Assembly (NCBI RefSeq): GCF_013214175.1
Contig: NZ_JABSPA010000002.1
Span: 310,001-374,000, forward strand
Direction of reading: 5' to 3'
Source of the DNA: Colwellia sp.
GTDB taxonomy: Bacteria > Pseudomonadota > Gammaproteobacteria > Enterobacterales > Alteromonadaceae
Length of the DNA stretch: 64,000 nt
Part shown: positions 19,831 to 28,980 of the stretch, in pieces
How the letters are laid out: each line of letters begins with the position of its first letter
How positions within the stretch are numbered: position 1 is the stretch's first letter
Notes under the pieces: model-generated
The model's database searches: none
What the model was told of the DNA's origin: nothing
The model's input: the letters and a program-made list of their open reading frames with translations, nothing else
Made by a program: the position numbers and the translations under genes

Positions 19831-22434
19831 GTGCTTCAAGAATATCGCAACCACGTAGCGGAACGTGCAGCTGTAGGTATAGTACCTAAAGCTTTAGACG
19901 CTGAACAAACAGCAGCATTAGTCGAATTAATTAAAAACCCACCGATGGGTGAAGAAGCCTTTTTAATTGATCTATTAAGTAATCGTGTGCCAGCAGGGGT
20001 TGATGATGCAGCTTACGTAAAAGCAGGTTTTTTAGCCTCTGTGGCTAAAGGTGAAGTCACTTCATCTATTTTAAGCGCTGAAAAAGCCACACAATTATTA
20101 GGCACCATGTTAGGTGGTTATAATATTCAACCCATGATTGATCTTCTTGACTGTAACAAATTATCTACCACAGCAGCTAAAGGTTTATCACATACCTTAC
20201 TAATGTTTGATGCTTTCCATGATGTGCAAGAAAAAGCGGAAGCAGGCAACGCTGCTGCTAAGCAAGTTATGCAATCTTGGGCTGATGCCGAGTGGTTTAC
20301 TGCAAAAGAAAAAGTAGCGGAAAAAATTACCGTTAAAGTCTTTAAAGTTACCGGTGAAACCAATACCGATGACTTATCGCCCGCACCAGATGCTTGGTCT
20401 CGTCCTGATATTCCATTACACGCAAAAGCCATGCTTAAAATTGCCCGTCAAGGCATTACACCGGATAAAGACGGCAGCGTTGGACCCATAGTACAAATTA
20501 AAGCATTACAAAAAGATGGCATTCCACTGGCTTATGTTGGTGATGTTGTTGGTACTGGTTCTTCACGTAAATCAGCAACTAACTCGGTTTTATGGTTTAT
20601 GGGTGATGATATTCCTTATATCCCTAACAAACGTGGTGGCGGTGTCTGCCTAGGCGGTAAAATCGCACCAATTTTCTACAACACCATGGAAGATTCCGGC
20701 GCATTACCCATTGAATTAGACGTACAAGCAATGAACATGGGTGATGTTATTGACATTTACCCATACCAAGGTGTCGTTAAAAACGCTGCCGGTCAGGTTA
20801 TTTCTACCTTTAAACTTGCGCCAGTATTATTAGACGAAGTTCGTGCTGGTGGTCGTATTCCACTAATCATTGGTCGTGGTTTAACCGGCCGATCTCGTGA
20901 AGCGTTAGGTTTAGCGGAAACAGACATATTTAAGAAACCAGTTGATCCAGCGGTTTCTACTAAAGGTTTTACCTTAGCGCAGAAGATGGTTGGTAAAGCC
21001 TGTGGTGTTGATGGTGTGCGCCCTGGTCAATATTGTGAACCTAAAATGACCACGGTAGGCTCACAAGATACAACCGGCCCCATGACACGTGATGAATTGA
21101 AAGATTTAGCTTGTTTAGGTTTCTCCGCTGATTTAACCATGCAGTCTTTCTGTCATACCTCTGCTTATCCTAAGCCTGTTGATATTATTACCCACCATAC
21201 TCTGCCTGATTTCATGATGAACCGTGGTGGCATTTCACTCCGTCCTGGTGATGGAGTCATTCACTCTTGGCTAAACCGTATGTTATTACCAGATACTGTT
21301 GGTACTGGTGGTGACTCACATACACGTTTCCCCTTAGGTATTTCTTTCCCAGCAGGCTCTGGTTTAGTTGCTTTTGCCGCGGCAACAGGTGTTATGCCAC
21401 TTGATATGCCGGAATCAATTTTGGTTCGTTTTAAAGGTGAAATGCAGCCAGGCATCACCTTACGTGATTTGGTTCATGCAATCCCTTATTATGGTATCAA
21501 GAAAGGTTTATTAACGGTTGAAAAATCCGGAAAAATTAATGAATTCTCAGGTCGAATACTAGAAATTGAAGGCCTGAAAGGTTTATCAGTTGAGCAAGCA
21601 TTTGAATTATCAGATGCCTCGGCTGAACGCAGCGCTGCCGGTTGTTCTATTAAACTTGAAGACGATTCAGTTAGCGAGTACTTAAGGTCTAACATTATTA
21701 TGCTTAAATGGATGATTGCCGAAGGCTATGGCGATGTTCGTACTATTACTCGTCGTATTAAAGGTATGGAAGAATGGTTAACTAAGCCTGCATTAATGTC
21801 TGCTGATAGCGATGCTGAATACGCACACATTATTGAAATTGATTTAGCCGATATCAAAGAGCCTATCGTTTGTTGTCCAAATGATCCTGATGATGCCAAA
21901 TTATTATCAGACGTTGCTGGTGTTAAAGTCGATGAAGTATTCATCGGTTCATGTATGACTAACATTGGACATTTTCGTGCTGCGGGTAAAATCATTGACT
22001 CTTTCCTTGAAGAGAGTGGTGACACATTACCAACACGTATGTGGGTAGCACCACCAACGAAAATGGATAGCGCGCAGTTGAGTGACGAAGGTTATTTCTC
22101 TATTTTCGGTAAAGCTGGCGTGCGTGTTGAAGCACCTGGTTGTTCATTATGTATGGGTAACCAAGCACGTGTAGCTGATAAATCTACAGTACTTTCAACA
22201 TCTACACGTAATTTCCCTAACCGTTTAGGAAATGGCGCCAATGTTTACTTAACCTCTGCAGAGCTTGCTGGTGTTGGTGCTATCTTAGGTAAAATACCTA
22301 GCCCGGCTGAGTACATGGAATACGCGTCTAAAATTGATGCCACATCAGCGGATACTTATAGGTACTTGAACTTCGACAAGATGGAGCAGTACACCAAGAA
22401 AGCGGATACCGTTATCTTACAAGTCGAAGCCTAA
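19831..22434 (+). CDS. acnB: Bifunctional aconitate hydratase B / 2-methylisocitrate dehydratase
   Basis: This is classical AcnB, 867 aa, interconverting citrate and isocitrate in the TCA cycle. It aligns along its length with E. coli Acn[14 protein letters not shown] at the start, [71 protein letters not shown], and the cluster site [16 protein letters not shown] choose the GTG at 19831, which matches the E. coli start and has AGGTGA 5 bp upstream, rather than the GTG at 19822. It lies opposite the long aconitase paralogue, with its own terminator downstream. Confidence 0.96.
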   Translation: MLQEYRNHVAERAAVGIVPKALDAEQTAALVELIKNPPMGEEAFLIDLLSNRVPAGVDDAAYVKAGFLASVAKGEVTSSILSAEKATQLLGTMLGGYNIQPMIDLLDCNKLSTTAAKGLSHTLLMFDAFHDVQEKAEAGNAAAKQVMQSWADAEWFTAKEKVAEKITVKVFKVTGETNTDDLSPAPDAWSRPDIPLHAKAMLKIARQGITPDKDGSVGPIVQIKALQKDGIPLAYVGDVVGTGSSRKSATNSVLWFMGDDIPYIPNKRGGGVCLGGKIAPIFYNTMEDSGALPIELDVQAMNMGDVIDIYPYQGVVKNAAGQVISTFKLAPVLLDEVRAGGRIPLIIGRGLTGRSREALGLAETDIFKKPVDPAVSTKGFTLAQKMVGKACGVDGVRPGQYCEPKMTTVGSQDTTGPMTRDELKDLACLGFSADLTMQSFCHTSAYPKPVDIITHHTLPDFMMNRGGISLRPGDGVIHSWLNRMLLPDTVGTGGDSHTRFPLGISFPAGSGLVAFAAATGVMPLDMPESILVRFKGEMQPGITLRDLVHAIPYYGIKKGLLTVEKSGKINEFSGRILEIEGLKGLSVEQAFELSDASAERSAAGCSIKLEDDSVSEYLRSNIIMLKWMIAEGYGDVRTITRRIKGMEEWLTKPALMSADSDAEYAHIIEIDLADIKEPIVCCPNDPDDAKLLSDVAGVKVDEVFIGSCMTNIGHFRAAGKIIDSFLEESGDTLPTRMWVAPPTKMDSAQLSDEGYFSIFGKAGVRVEAPGCSLCMGNQARVADKSTVLSTSTRNFPNRLGNGANVYLTSAELAGVGAILGKIPSPAEYMEYASKIDATSADTYRYLNFDKMEQYTKKADTVILQVEA

Positions 22435-22565
22435 TTTGAAGTTTTCTTGTCGTTAAGTTTCACTCTTTTGTTGTTGGAAGTACTCACCTATAGTCATAGG
22501 CTCCGTGCTTCCTCCTAGAAAGAGCATTACTTAACTTAAAGAAAACAGCAAATAGTTAAAAAATA

Positions 22566-22598
22566 ATGCCACCTTGTTATGCAAGGTGGCATTTTTTT
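22566..22598 (+). terminator. acnB terminator
   Basis: ATGCCACCTTG (22566-22576) and CAAGGTGGCAT (22582-22592) form a perfect 11-bp stem with loop TTATG and a T7 tail. A nearly identical hairpin recurs at 31972-32004. Confidence 0.92.
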
Positions 22599-22620
22599 AG
22601 TAAACCATAAAAATTATGAG

Positions 22621-23535
22621 CTATTGATAACTGTCTAGATCGGAGAATGACTTACGTAGTTTAGGCACTAGCCAGTCTTCAAATAGCTTAACTTTTCTCC
22701 ATGAAAATTGCTGTTCTGGCGCGACAAGGTAAAGTGAATAGGGACTTTTTATCGAGTAGTTGAGTAGCTTAACTAAACGACCAGCGCGTATATGTTCAGC
22801 CACTAAGCTACTATTTACTAATAAGAAACCGCGGTCATGCACTGCACTATCAATTAGCGGCAGTGCATCATTGGTTTGAATGACAGGAACCAAATTTTCA
22901 TAGTTAAAATTTATGTTTTTACAGTATTCTTGAAAGGTTTCCTGTATTCCTATGCTGGTATCCTCTATCCAAGGTAACTGAAATACTTGCTCAGGGTCAT
23001 CCTTATCAATACCGTCTAGCAGCTTAGGACTTGCCACAAAGATGAGGTTATCATCATAGATTTTCTTCTCGGTTAAATCAGCATAACCGCCTCTGCCCAT
23101 ACGAATGGCTAAATCAATATTTGATTGTTGAAAATCAATAAGAGCACTCGATGGAGCAAGTTGCACCATTATTTCAGGGTGTAATTTTTGGAACTCCTGA
23201 AGCCTAGGAACCAGCCAAAGAGAGCAAAAAGAATGCACGGTAGAAATACGTAATATTTGTGGATTTGGATCCCCCGTAACGACTTGAATACCACCGCTTA
23301 GTTCTTCAAACCCCCTTTGCATAAAGGGTAATAGTTTTCGTCCTTTTTCGGTAAGCATGGTTTGTTTATTAGTGCGCTCAAACAATTTCGCTTGTAGGTT
23401 TTCTTCTAACAAGCGAATTTGTTGGCTGACTGCTGCTTGTGTGACATTGAGCTGTTCAGCGGCTTGTTTAAAATTTTTAGATTGTCCTGCTACCAGAAAA
23501 AATTGTAGCGACTTCAATGGCGGTAAATATTTCAT
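22621..23535 (-). CDS. LysR-family regulator (GcvA-like)
   Basis: The 304-aa regulator has an N-terminal winged HTH (FFLVAGQSKNFKQAAEQLNV, TQAAVSQQIRLLEENL) and a LysR substrate-binding domain. The opening MKYLPPLKSLQFF is typical of GcvA/AmpR-type members, so I use the ATG at 23535 rather than 23562. It is convergent with acnB and divergent from the small exported-protein gene at 23638, which by LysR convention is its likeliest direct target. The effector is unknown. Confidence 0.87.
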   Translation of the reverse strand: MKYLPPLKSLQFFLVAGQSKNFKQAAEQLNVTQAAVSQQIRLLEENLQAKLFERTNKQTMLTEKGRKLLPFMQRGFEELSGGIQVVTGDPNPQILRISTVHSFCSLWLVPRLQEFQKLHPEIMVQLAPSSALIDFQQSNIDLAIRMGRGGYADLTEKKIYDDNLIFVASPKLLDGIDKDDPEQVFQLPWIEDTSIGIQETFQEYCKNINFNYENLVPVIQTNDALPLIDSAVHDRGFLLVNSSLVAEHIRAGRLVKLLNYSIKSPYSLYLVAPEQQFSWRKVKLFEDWLVPKLRKSFSDLDSYQ

Positions 23536-23637
23536 AGTTAAGATTTTCTTAATTACAATCAATTTTATATCGTTTGTTTTACCACCATATCATAACTAAT
23601 CTGTTATCAACACTTAAGACATGAGCAGAGAATTTAA

Positions 23638-23982
23638 ATGAAAAACCTATCAATTAAGCTTATTAAAAACATAGTATTTATAAGTATTGTTATTTTTTGT
23701 CAGCTAGCTAAGGCTGAGCATATCACTATAGAAACGGCGAACAATTACCCCTATAAAAACCTGATCAATCGCACTAATGTTGTTAATGTTTTCTACATCA
23801 ACACCGATGACAAGAAGAAATGTAGAGTTGAGGTTGTATTAGACCAAATGAAATGGACATCGGTGTCAAAAGAAGTTAACCAAAACGTTGTTAACCATGA
23901 ACTTTTAGCTACTTGCCTATCGAAAGAAGCAGCAGAGCAAATACTCGTTCAAACCTATCTGCAGTTTGGGCGAGGTTTGTAA
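23638..23982 (+). CDS. Small exported protein of unknown function
   Basis: The 114-aa product has a clear signal peptide (cleavage after QLAKA). The roughly 90-residue mature domain contains two cysteines (KKCRVEV, LLATCLSK) that may pair. I recognise no family. It is divergent from the LysR regulator with a 102-bp shared promoter region. Strong lysine and asparagine content suits a cold-adapted genome. Confidence 0.6.
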   Translation: MKNLSIKLIKNIVFISIVIFCQLAKAEHITIETANNYPYKNLINRTNVVNVFYINTDDKKKCRVEVVLDQMKWTSVSKEVNQNVVNHELLATCLSKEAAEQILVQTYLQFGRGL

Positions 23983-24078
23983 CTTTCTTTATAGCGATTT
24001 ATGTAGTGCTTCTTTTAATAACATTTAGTTTGAGCGGCTAATAATCTTACTTTATCCATAATAATTTTTTAAGCATAG

Positions 24079-24092
24079 TTTCGAAATCGAAA
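24079..24092 (+). promoter_or_regulatory. Upstream dyad 1 (candidate enhancer site)
   Basis: TTTCG-AAAT-CGAAA is a 14-bp inverted repeat. It matches the second dyad at 24112 under the consensus TYTCGAWATCGARA. The centres are 33 bp apart, about three helical turns, so both would face the same side of DNA. This fits paired NtrC-type activator binding sites. Confidence 0.65.
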
Positions 24093-24111
24093 TATCGTCT
24101 CAATAATATCG

Positions 24112-24125
24112 TCTCGATATCGAGA
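24112..24125 (+). promoter_or_regulatory. Upstream dyad 2 (candidate enhancer site)
   Basis: TCTCGATATCGAGA is a perfect 14-bp palindrome about 98 bp upstream of the predicted start of transcription. A direct repeat ATATCGTCTC (24092-24101 and 24106-24115) overlaps it. It is the likely binding site of the Fis-type HTH of the regulator encoded at 28981. Confidence 0.65.
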
Positions 24126-24189
24126 TTAAATGTGCTTAGTTGTAACTTGGTTGTAACCAACTGTATGTATTCAATCATTAATTTATAAT

Positions 24190-24205
24190 TGGTATGACGA
24201 TTGCT
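24190..24205 (+). promoter_or_regulatory. Sigma-54 (-24/-12) promoter
   Basis: TGGTATG-ACGA-TTGCT matches TGGCACG-N4-TTGC(A/T), with GG at 24191 and GC at 24203, the exact GG-N10-GC spacing. Transcription would start near 24216, 24 bp before the adaptor ATG. The operon encodes its own sigma-54 activator. Confidence 0.8.
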
Positions 24206-24239
24206 CTAACAAGACCATGAATTATTAAATGGCTTAGTT

Positions 24240-25496
24240 ATGGATATTGTTCGCTCAAAGCAGAAGAAAAAAATCAAGTATAAACAATGGCTTTCTATTG
24301 CCGCTATGATCATTGTGGCGCTTACCTTGATAGTTAACCTCTCAGGAAACTCATCGGCATATCAGGTTGATAAATCGGAATTACTGCTTGCTCAAGTGCA
24401 GCGAGGTCAACTCAATATAAGTGTTCGTGGTGTTGGTGTGCTAGTGCCGAAAGATATTCGCTGGGTAGCGACCAATGTTGACGGCCGTGTTGAGCGCATT
24501 CTAATTAAAGCTGGCGCTAAGGTAAAAAAAGGTGATTTATTACTGGAATTATCTAACCCTCAATTAGCACAGCAACTAGAAGAAACCAAGTGGCAATTAG
24601 AAGAAATGGTCGCCGAAACGAATGCACTAAACGTATCGTTAGCCTCAGAGTTATTAGATCAAGAAGCCGCAGTTATTAACGAAAAACTGAATCATCAACG
24701 AGCACTGTTAACCTATAACGCCCAGAAAAAATTGCTAGACCAAGGCACAGTCGCCGTCTCACATATTGCTCATGAAGAAGTAAAAATAGATGTAGCGCAA
24801 TATAAAGAGCGCTGGCAGCTAGAAATAAAACGTTTAAATAAAAAACAAGAAAGTTTAGCGGCACAAGCAAAAGCTTATCAAGCCAGACTTAATCGCATGC
24901 ATAAAATATATCAAAGAGCGCAGCAGCAAGTTGAGTCTTTAAAAGTACATGCCACCATGGACAGTATCGTGCAAGCGATGCCGATGGAACTTGGCCAACG
25001 GGTCTTAATGGGTAGTAATCTTGCCCGATTAGCACGCAGCGGAGAATTTATTGCTGAGCTGCGTATTCCGGAAAAACAAATCAAAGATGTAGCGCTTGGC
25101 CAATCAGTTGTTGTTGATACCCGTAATAGTAAGATCGTTGGTATTGTGCAACGCATAGATCCCATTGTTAATAACGGCTCAGTACAAGTTGATATAGAGC
25201 TTATTGGTGATATGCCAAAAGATGCTCGTCCTGATCTCACCGTAAATGGTGTTATCGCCATTGCCAATATCGCCGATACGCTTTTTGTTAAACGGCCTAT
25301 GTTTGCTAACGAACATAGCGAAGCTTTTGCTTATGTACTGGCAGCAGACGGTAGCCAAGCAGATAAAGTACGTATTCACTTTGGTCAAACATCTACACAA
25401 TATATTCAAATAACATCAGGCTTAACGGTAGGAAATAATATTATTATTTCTGATGTTTCAGCTTGGGAAAAACTACAAACTATTAGCGTAAATTAG
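24240..25496 (+). CDS. HlyD/MacA-family periplasmic adaptor of an ABC exporter
   Basis: The 418-aa membrane-fusion protein has one N-terminal membrane anchor (residues about 20-38), a biotinyl-lipoyl-like hairpin start (VDGRVERILIKAGAKVKKGD), a long coiled-coil (about 95-225) and beta-barrel domains (RIPEKQIKDVALGQSVVV). It links the inner-membrane MacB-like transporter encoded next to an outer-membrane TolC channel not found in the window. It is first in a five-gene unit behind a sigma-54 promoter. Substrate is unknown; peptides, lipids or antimicrobials are possible by family. Confidence 0.88.
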   Translation: MDIVRSKQKKKIKYKQWLSIAAMIIVALTLIVNLSGNSSAYQVDKSELLLAQVQRGQLNISVRGVGVLVPKDIRWVATNVDGRVERILIKAGAKVKKGDLLLELSNPQLAQQLEETKWQLEEMVAETNALNVSLASELLDQEAAVINEKLNHQRALLTYNAQKKLLDQGTVAVSHIAHEEVKIDVAQYKERWQLEIKRLNKKQESLAAQAKAYQARLNRMHKIYQRAQQQVESLKVHATMDSIVQAMPMELGQRVLMGSNLARLARSGEFIAELRIPEKQIKDVALGQSVVVDTRNSKIVGIVQRIDPIVNNGSVQVDIELIGDMPKDARPDLTVNGVIAIANIADTLFVKRPMFANEHSEAFAYVLAADGSQADKVRIHFGQTSTQYIQITSGLTVGNNIIISDVSAWEKLQTISVN

Positions 25497-25505
25497 GAGC
25501 ACGTG

Positions 25506-26267
25506 ATGACTAACAACATAAATAATTTAAATAGCACAAGTCAAGCAAGCAATAGCGTAACAGCATTGGTAGAACTCAATGATATCAAAAAAGTTTTTTT
25601 TACTGATGATGTCGAGACGCATGCACTAAATAATATCAATTTAACTATCAATAAAGGTGAATACTTATCAATCTCGGGTCCTTCAGGCTGCGGTAAGTCT
25701 ACCTTGTTATCATTATTAGGCTTATTAGACACTTCCAGTAGTGGCAGTTATACCTTAGCAGGACACGACGTTTCTGATTTAAATCGAGATGAACGAGCAG
25801 CGATTAGAAATAAAGAAATAGGTTTTATCTTTCAAGCCTTTAACTTGATTAGTGATTTAACAGTGGCAGAAAATGTTGAATTACCACTAACATATCGCAG
25901 TGATTTTGATGCGAAACAGCGTGCCGCTATGGTGAATACAGCCTTAGAAAAAGTGGATATGTTACATCGTGCCCATCATTTTCCCTCGCAACTTTCTGGT
26001 GGCCAGCAGCAACGTGTTGCTGTAGCCCGCGCTATCTCGGCCAAACCCTCTATTATTCTTGCCGATGAGCCAACGGGTAATTTAGACTCGAAAAATGCCC
26101 AAATCGTTATGGCCTTACTTGATCAATTACATCAAGAAGGGGCAACCATTTGTATGGTTACTCATGATCCACGATCGGCGGCAAGAGCTGAGCGTATGAT
26201 AGAAGTCTTCGATGGCAAGATAGTCGCTGATCAACGCACCGAAACACCTACAGCCATTGCGGTATAA
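25506..26267 (+). CDS. ABC exporter ATPase (MacB/LolD type)
   Basis: The 253-aa nucleotide-binding subunit has Walker [11 protein letters not shown]-loop [10 protein letters not shown], signature [14 protein letters not shown], Walker [13 protein letters not shown] and H-loop VTHDP. I use the ATG at 25506, with AGGAG six bases upstream; the GTG at 25503 is less likely. It lies 9 bp after the adaptor gene and 28 bp before the permease and energises the FtsX-type permease. Confidence 0.93.
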   Translation: MTNNINNLNSTSQASNSVTALVELNDIKKVFFTDDVETHALNNINLTINKGEYLSISGPSGCGKSTLLSLLGLLDTSSSGSYTLAGHDVSDLNRDERAAIRNKEIGFIFQAFNLISDLTVAENVELPLTYRSDFDAKQRAAMVNTALEKVDMLHRAHHFPSQLSGGQQQRVAVARAISAKPSIILADEPTGNLDSKNAQIVMALLDQLHQEGATICMVTHDPRSAARAERMIEVFDGKIVADQRTETPTAIAV

Positions 26268-26295
26268 ATCGCTAACATAAAACGAGGATTTTCAG

Positions 26296-28797
26296 GTGTC
26301 TATAACTCTTGATATAAAATATGCAGCTAGGCTGCTCCATAAAAAACCAGTTTTTACTGCCCTTACCATTTTCATCGTCGCCATTGGTTTGGGACTGACT
26401 CTTTACACCTATTCGTTATTGAGTAACTTGGTGTTTAAACCTTTATTATTGAATAAAGAGTCACCGATAATTTCTATTGAAGCCGAATTCAATCAAAGCC
26501 ATTTATTTAGGATTGGTATTGATCCCTATGATCTCTTAACAATAAGAAATGAAATGGATTCAATTGATGAGATCGGTGTTTATCAGGACAGAACATCACT
26601 CATTGGCAGCACACAGAATAATTCAGTGACCCGCAAATATAATTCCGTAAACATTGAGTGGAATGTATTCGAGTTTGCCGGTGTTAAACCCATTATGGGA
26701 CGAGTTCTAATGGCCGAAGATCATTTTGAAGGTGCTGAACCTGTGATTGTTTTGGGCTATGATATTTGGCAACATTACTTTATGGCACAAGAGGATATTG
26801 TTGGCTCTGTTATCTTAGCTGATGCCATACCGACACGTGTAGTTGGTATCATGCCACAAGGTTTTGCTTTTCCAATGACTGCGCAAGCCTGGTTACCGAT
26901 AAAGCAAGAATTGTTATCGCCCACAGATTGGTCGCGTAATGGCTTATTCGCTTACGCAAGGATAAAAAAAGAAGTGCCGTTTGAAGTGTTCCAACAAGAG
27001 TTGGCATTACTCAATAAAAAAGTAGTCAAACTTTTACCGGATAATGTGCGCTGGCGTATGGATGACTTCGAGGGCTACTTAAGAGCGGTTCCTTATAAAA
27101 AAGCCAATATCACTCAGTTTTATTCTATTTTTATCACTATGGCGGTAGTGGTATTGCTTATTTTATTACTCGCTTGTATTAATGTTGGTAATTTATTACT
27201 GGCCCGAGTGAATGAAAGGTTTAAAGAAGTTGCCATACGTGTTGCCCTGGGTGTACCGCGTAATCGTTTGATATTGCAAATGTTGCTTGAGAGTATTTTT
27301 ATCTGCACTGTTGGCGGCTTCTTGGCGGTACTCATTGCCGGGTGGGGCTTAGAGCTGAGTAATACTGTTTTTGAACAAATGTATATGGCTACGGAGCAGA
27401 AACCATTTTGGTGGCAAGTGAGCTTAGATGTTGATGCTATTATTTTATTAATTGTTGCAGTTGTCGCTATGATTGCCATTACTGGATTTATTCCAGCATG
27501 GCGGGCATTATCTGGTGATTTTAATGCGGTATTGAGAGATGGCACTCGCGGCTCACAAGGTAAAAAAGCCGCTCGAGCTAGCCAAATCTTGGTAATCAGT
27601 GAAATATTACTGTCGTGTGTGGTACTTGTTATCGCCACAATTCTTTTATCGACCAGTTACTCTGCCGGACAGGCTGATTACGGTGTTGATACCAACAATA
27701 GAATCACCGCTACAATAGAGTTACCGGTAGTTGATTACCCTATTAGAGAAGAGGAAGAGTTTGAATTAGCAGATACCCTTAAAAGAACCGCATTTTATTA
27801 TCAACTAAAAGATACCTTAGAGCAGATGCCAAATATTGAGGGTGTGGCTTTTATGAGCCAGTTACCTGGTACGGGTGCTGGCGCAAGTTACTTTGAAATT
27901 GAAGGGCGAGTTGCCGCAGTTTATAACGAAAATCCTTATTCCAATAATGAAGTGGTTTCTCGTGATGCTTGGCACGCCATAGGTATGAGAGTTATTCAGG
28001 GGCGAGACTTTAACCTTGATGATATCAGCGCAGAAGTTGATACCATTATAATTAACGAATCAATATCTAATGACTTCTTTCCTGATGGAGATGCTATTGG
28101 CCAGCGTGTTCGTCGTGCTTTTAGAAATCCTGATGCAGATAGAGAGGGCGGTTGGCAGACTATCGTTGGGGTGGTTTCTGATACCTATCATGGTTCAGCC
28201 ATGCGCACGTCCAGTGAACAATATAGCTCTTACTTTATGTTAGACCATATTGGTTACAGCAGCATTGATGTCGCCATTCACTATAATGGCTCACAAGCAG
28301 AGGCTGAAAAATCATTACAACACGCGATTAATCAAGTGAACAATAATGCTACCGTGTATAACATGCAAAGTTATGATGAATTAATCTCACAGCCAATGAT
28401 TTTAGTGTCAGCTATTTCAAAAGTATTTTTGTTATGTGGTGTTATCGCAATATTTTTAGCGGCCAGTGGTATTTATGCTGTTGCAGCCAATAGTATTAGC
28501 CAACGCACTCAAGAAATAGGTGTACGCCGAGCGCTTGGTGCTAGCGATAGTAAAATTATGCAATTATTTATGATAAAGGCTGTTTGGCAATTGGTTATTG
28601 GTTTGAGCATAGGCATTACTATGTCTTTATGGGTGGTTAATCAAATGACTGATACCATGGTAATAAACCAGGGCAGTTATATGGTCGGTTTAATTGCGAT
28701 ACCTTTATTAATCATCATTATGGTGCTGGTTGCCACCTATGTGCCTACACGTAAAATTGTGCTAATGGAGCCTAGTGATGCGCTGCATCATGATTAA
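26296..28797 (+). CDS. ABC exporter permease (MacB/FtsX family, fused two-half form)
   Basis: The 833-aa permease has one N-terminal membrane helix, a large periplasmic MacB_PCD domain, an FtsX membrane domain (about 275-400), then a second helix, periplasmic domain and FtsX domain (about 700-825). It is a tandem duplication of the usual MacB permease half, a single polypeptide equivalent to a dimer. The first half carries VNERFKEVAIRVALGVPRNR and the second QRTQEIGVRRALGASDSK, the matching coupling segments. The start is a GTG with GAGGA upstream. This double architecture is common in AcidobPerm-type and Gram-negative toxin or lipid exporters. Confidence 0.87.
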   Translation: MSITLDIKYAARLLHKKPVFTALTIFIVAIGLGLTLYTYSLLSNLVFKPLLLNKESPIISIEAEFNQSHLFRIGIDPYDLLTIRNEMDSIDEIGVYQDRTSLIGSTQNNSVTRKYNSVNIEWNVFEFAGVKPIMGRVLMAEDHFEGAEPVIVLGYDIWQHYFMAQEDIVGSVILADAIPTRVVGIMPQGFAFPMTAQAWLPIKQELLSPTDWSRNGLFAYARIKKEVPFEVFQQELALLNKKVVKLLPDNVRWRMDDFEGYLRAVPYKKANITQFYSIFITMAVVVLLILLLACINVGNLLLARVNERFKEVAIRVALGVPRNRLILQMLLESIFICTVGGFLAVLIAGWGLELSNTVFEQMYMATEQKPFWWQVSLDVDAIILLIVAVVAMIAITGFIPAWRALSGDFNAVLRDGTRGSQGKKAARASQILVISEILLSCVVLVIATILLSTSYSAGQADYGVDTNNRITATIELPVVDYPIREEEEFELADTLKRTAFYYQLKDTLEQMPNIEGVAFMSQLPGTGAGASYFEIEGRVAAVYNENPYSNNEVVSRDAWHAIGMRVIQGRDFNLDDISAEVDTIIINESISNDFFPDGDAIGQRVRRAFRNPDADREGGWQTIVGVVSDTYHGSAMRTSSEQYSSYFMLDHIGYSSIDVAIHYNGSQAEAEKSLQHAINQVNNNATVYNMQSYDELISQPMILVSAISKVFLLCGVIAIFLAASGIYAVAANSISQRTQEIGVRRALGASDSKIMQLFMIKAVWQLVIGLSIGITMSLWVVNQMTDTMVINQGSYMVGLIAIPLLIIIMVLVATYVPTRKIVLMEPSDALHHD

Positions 28798-28861
28798 AAA
28801 TATTGAATGTATGTTGCATAAGTATCGGATAAGGACTGATTAAATGCTCTTTTAGCAGAAA

Positions 28862-28902
28862 CCCAGGTAATACTTTGATAAAGTCATAAAGTATTACCTG
28901 GG
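28862..28902 (+). promoter_or_regulatory. Perfect 15-bp inverted repeat between permease and regulator genes
   Basis: CCCAGGTAATACTTT (28862-28876) and its exact complement (28888-28902) flank an 11-nt loop. No T-run follows, so it is not a standard terminator. It may be an mRNA-processing or stabilising hairpin, or an attenuator that lowers regulator/kinase expression relative to the exporter. Confidence 0.6.
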
Positions 28903-28980
28903 ACAGTCTCACTTCGAAAACCAATATTTTGAAAAGTAAGACATTAAAACCTATTACCTCACGCTAAAGAACTGGATAAC

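Noticed and set aside
27120..27638. 172-aa minus-strand frame inside the permease gene
   Set aside because: Antisense shadow of a strongly coding FtsX membrane domain; composition is threonine/isoleucine-rich as expected of a reverse frame.
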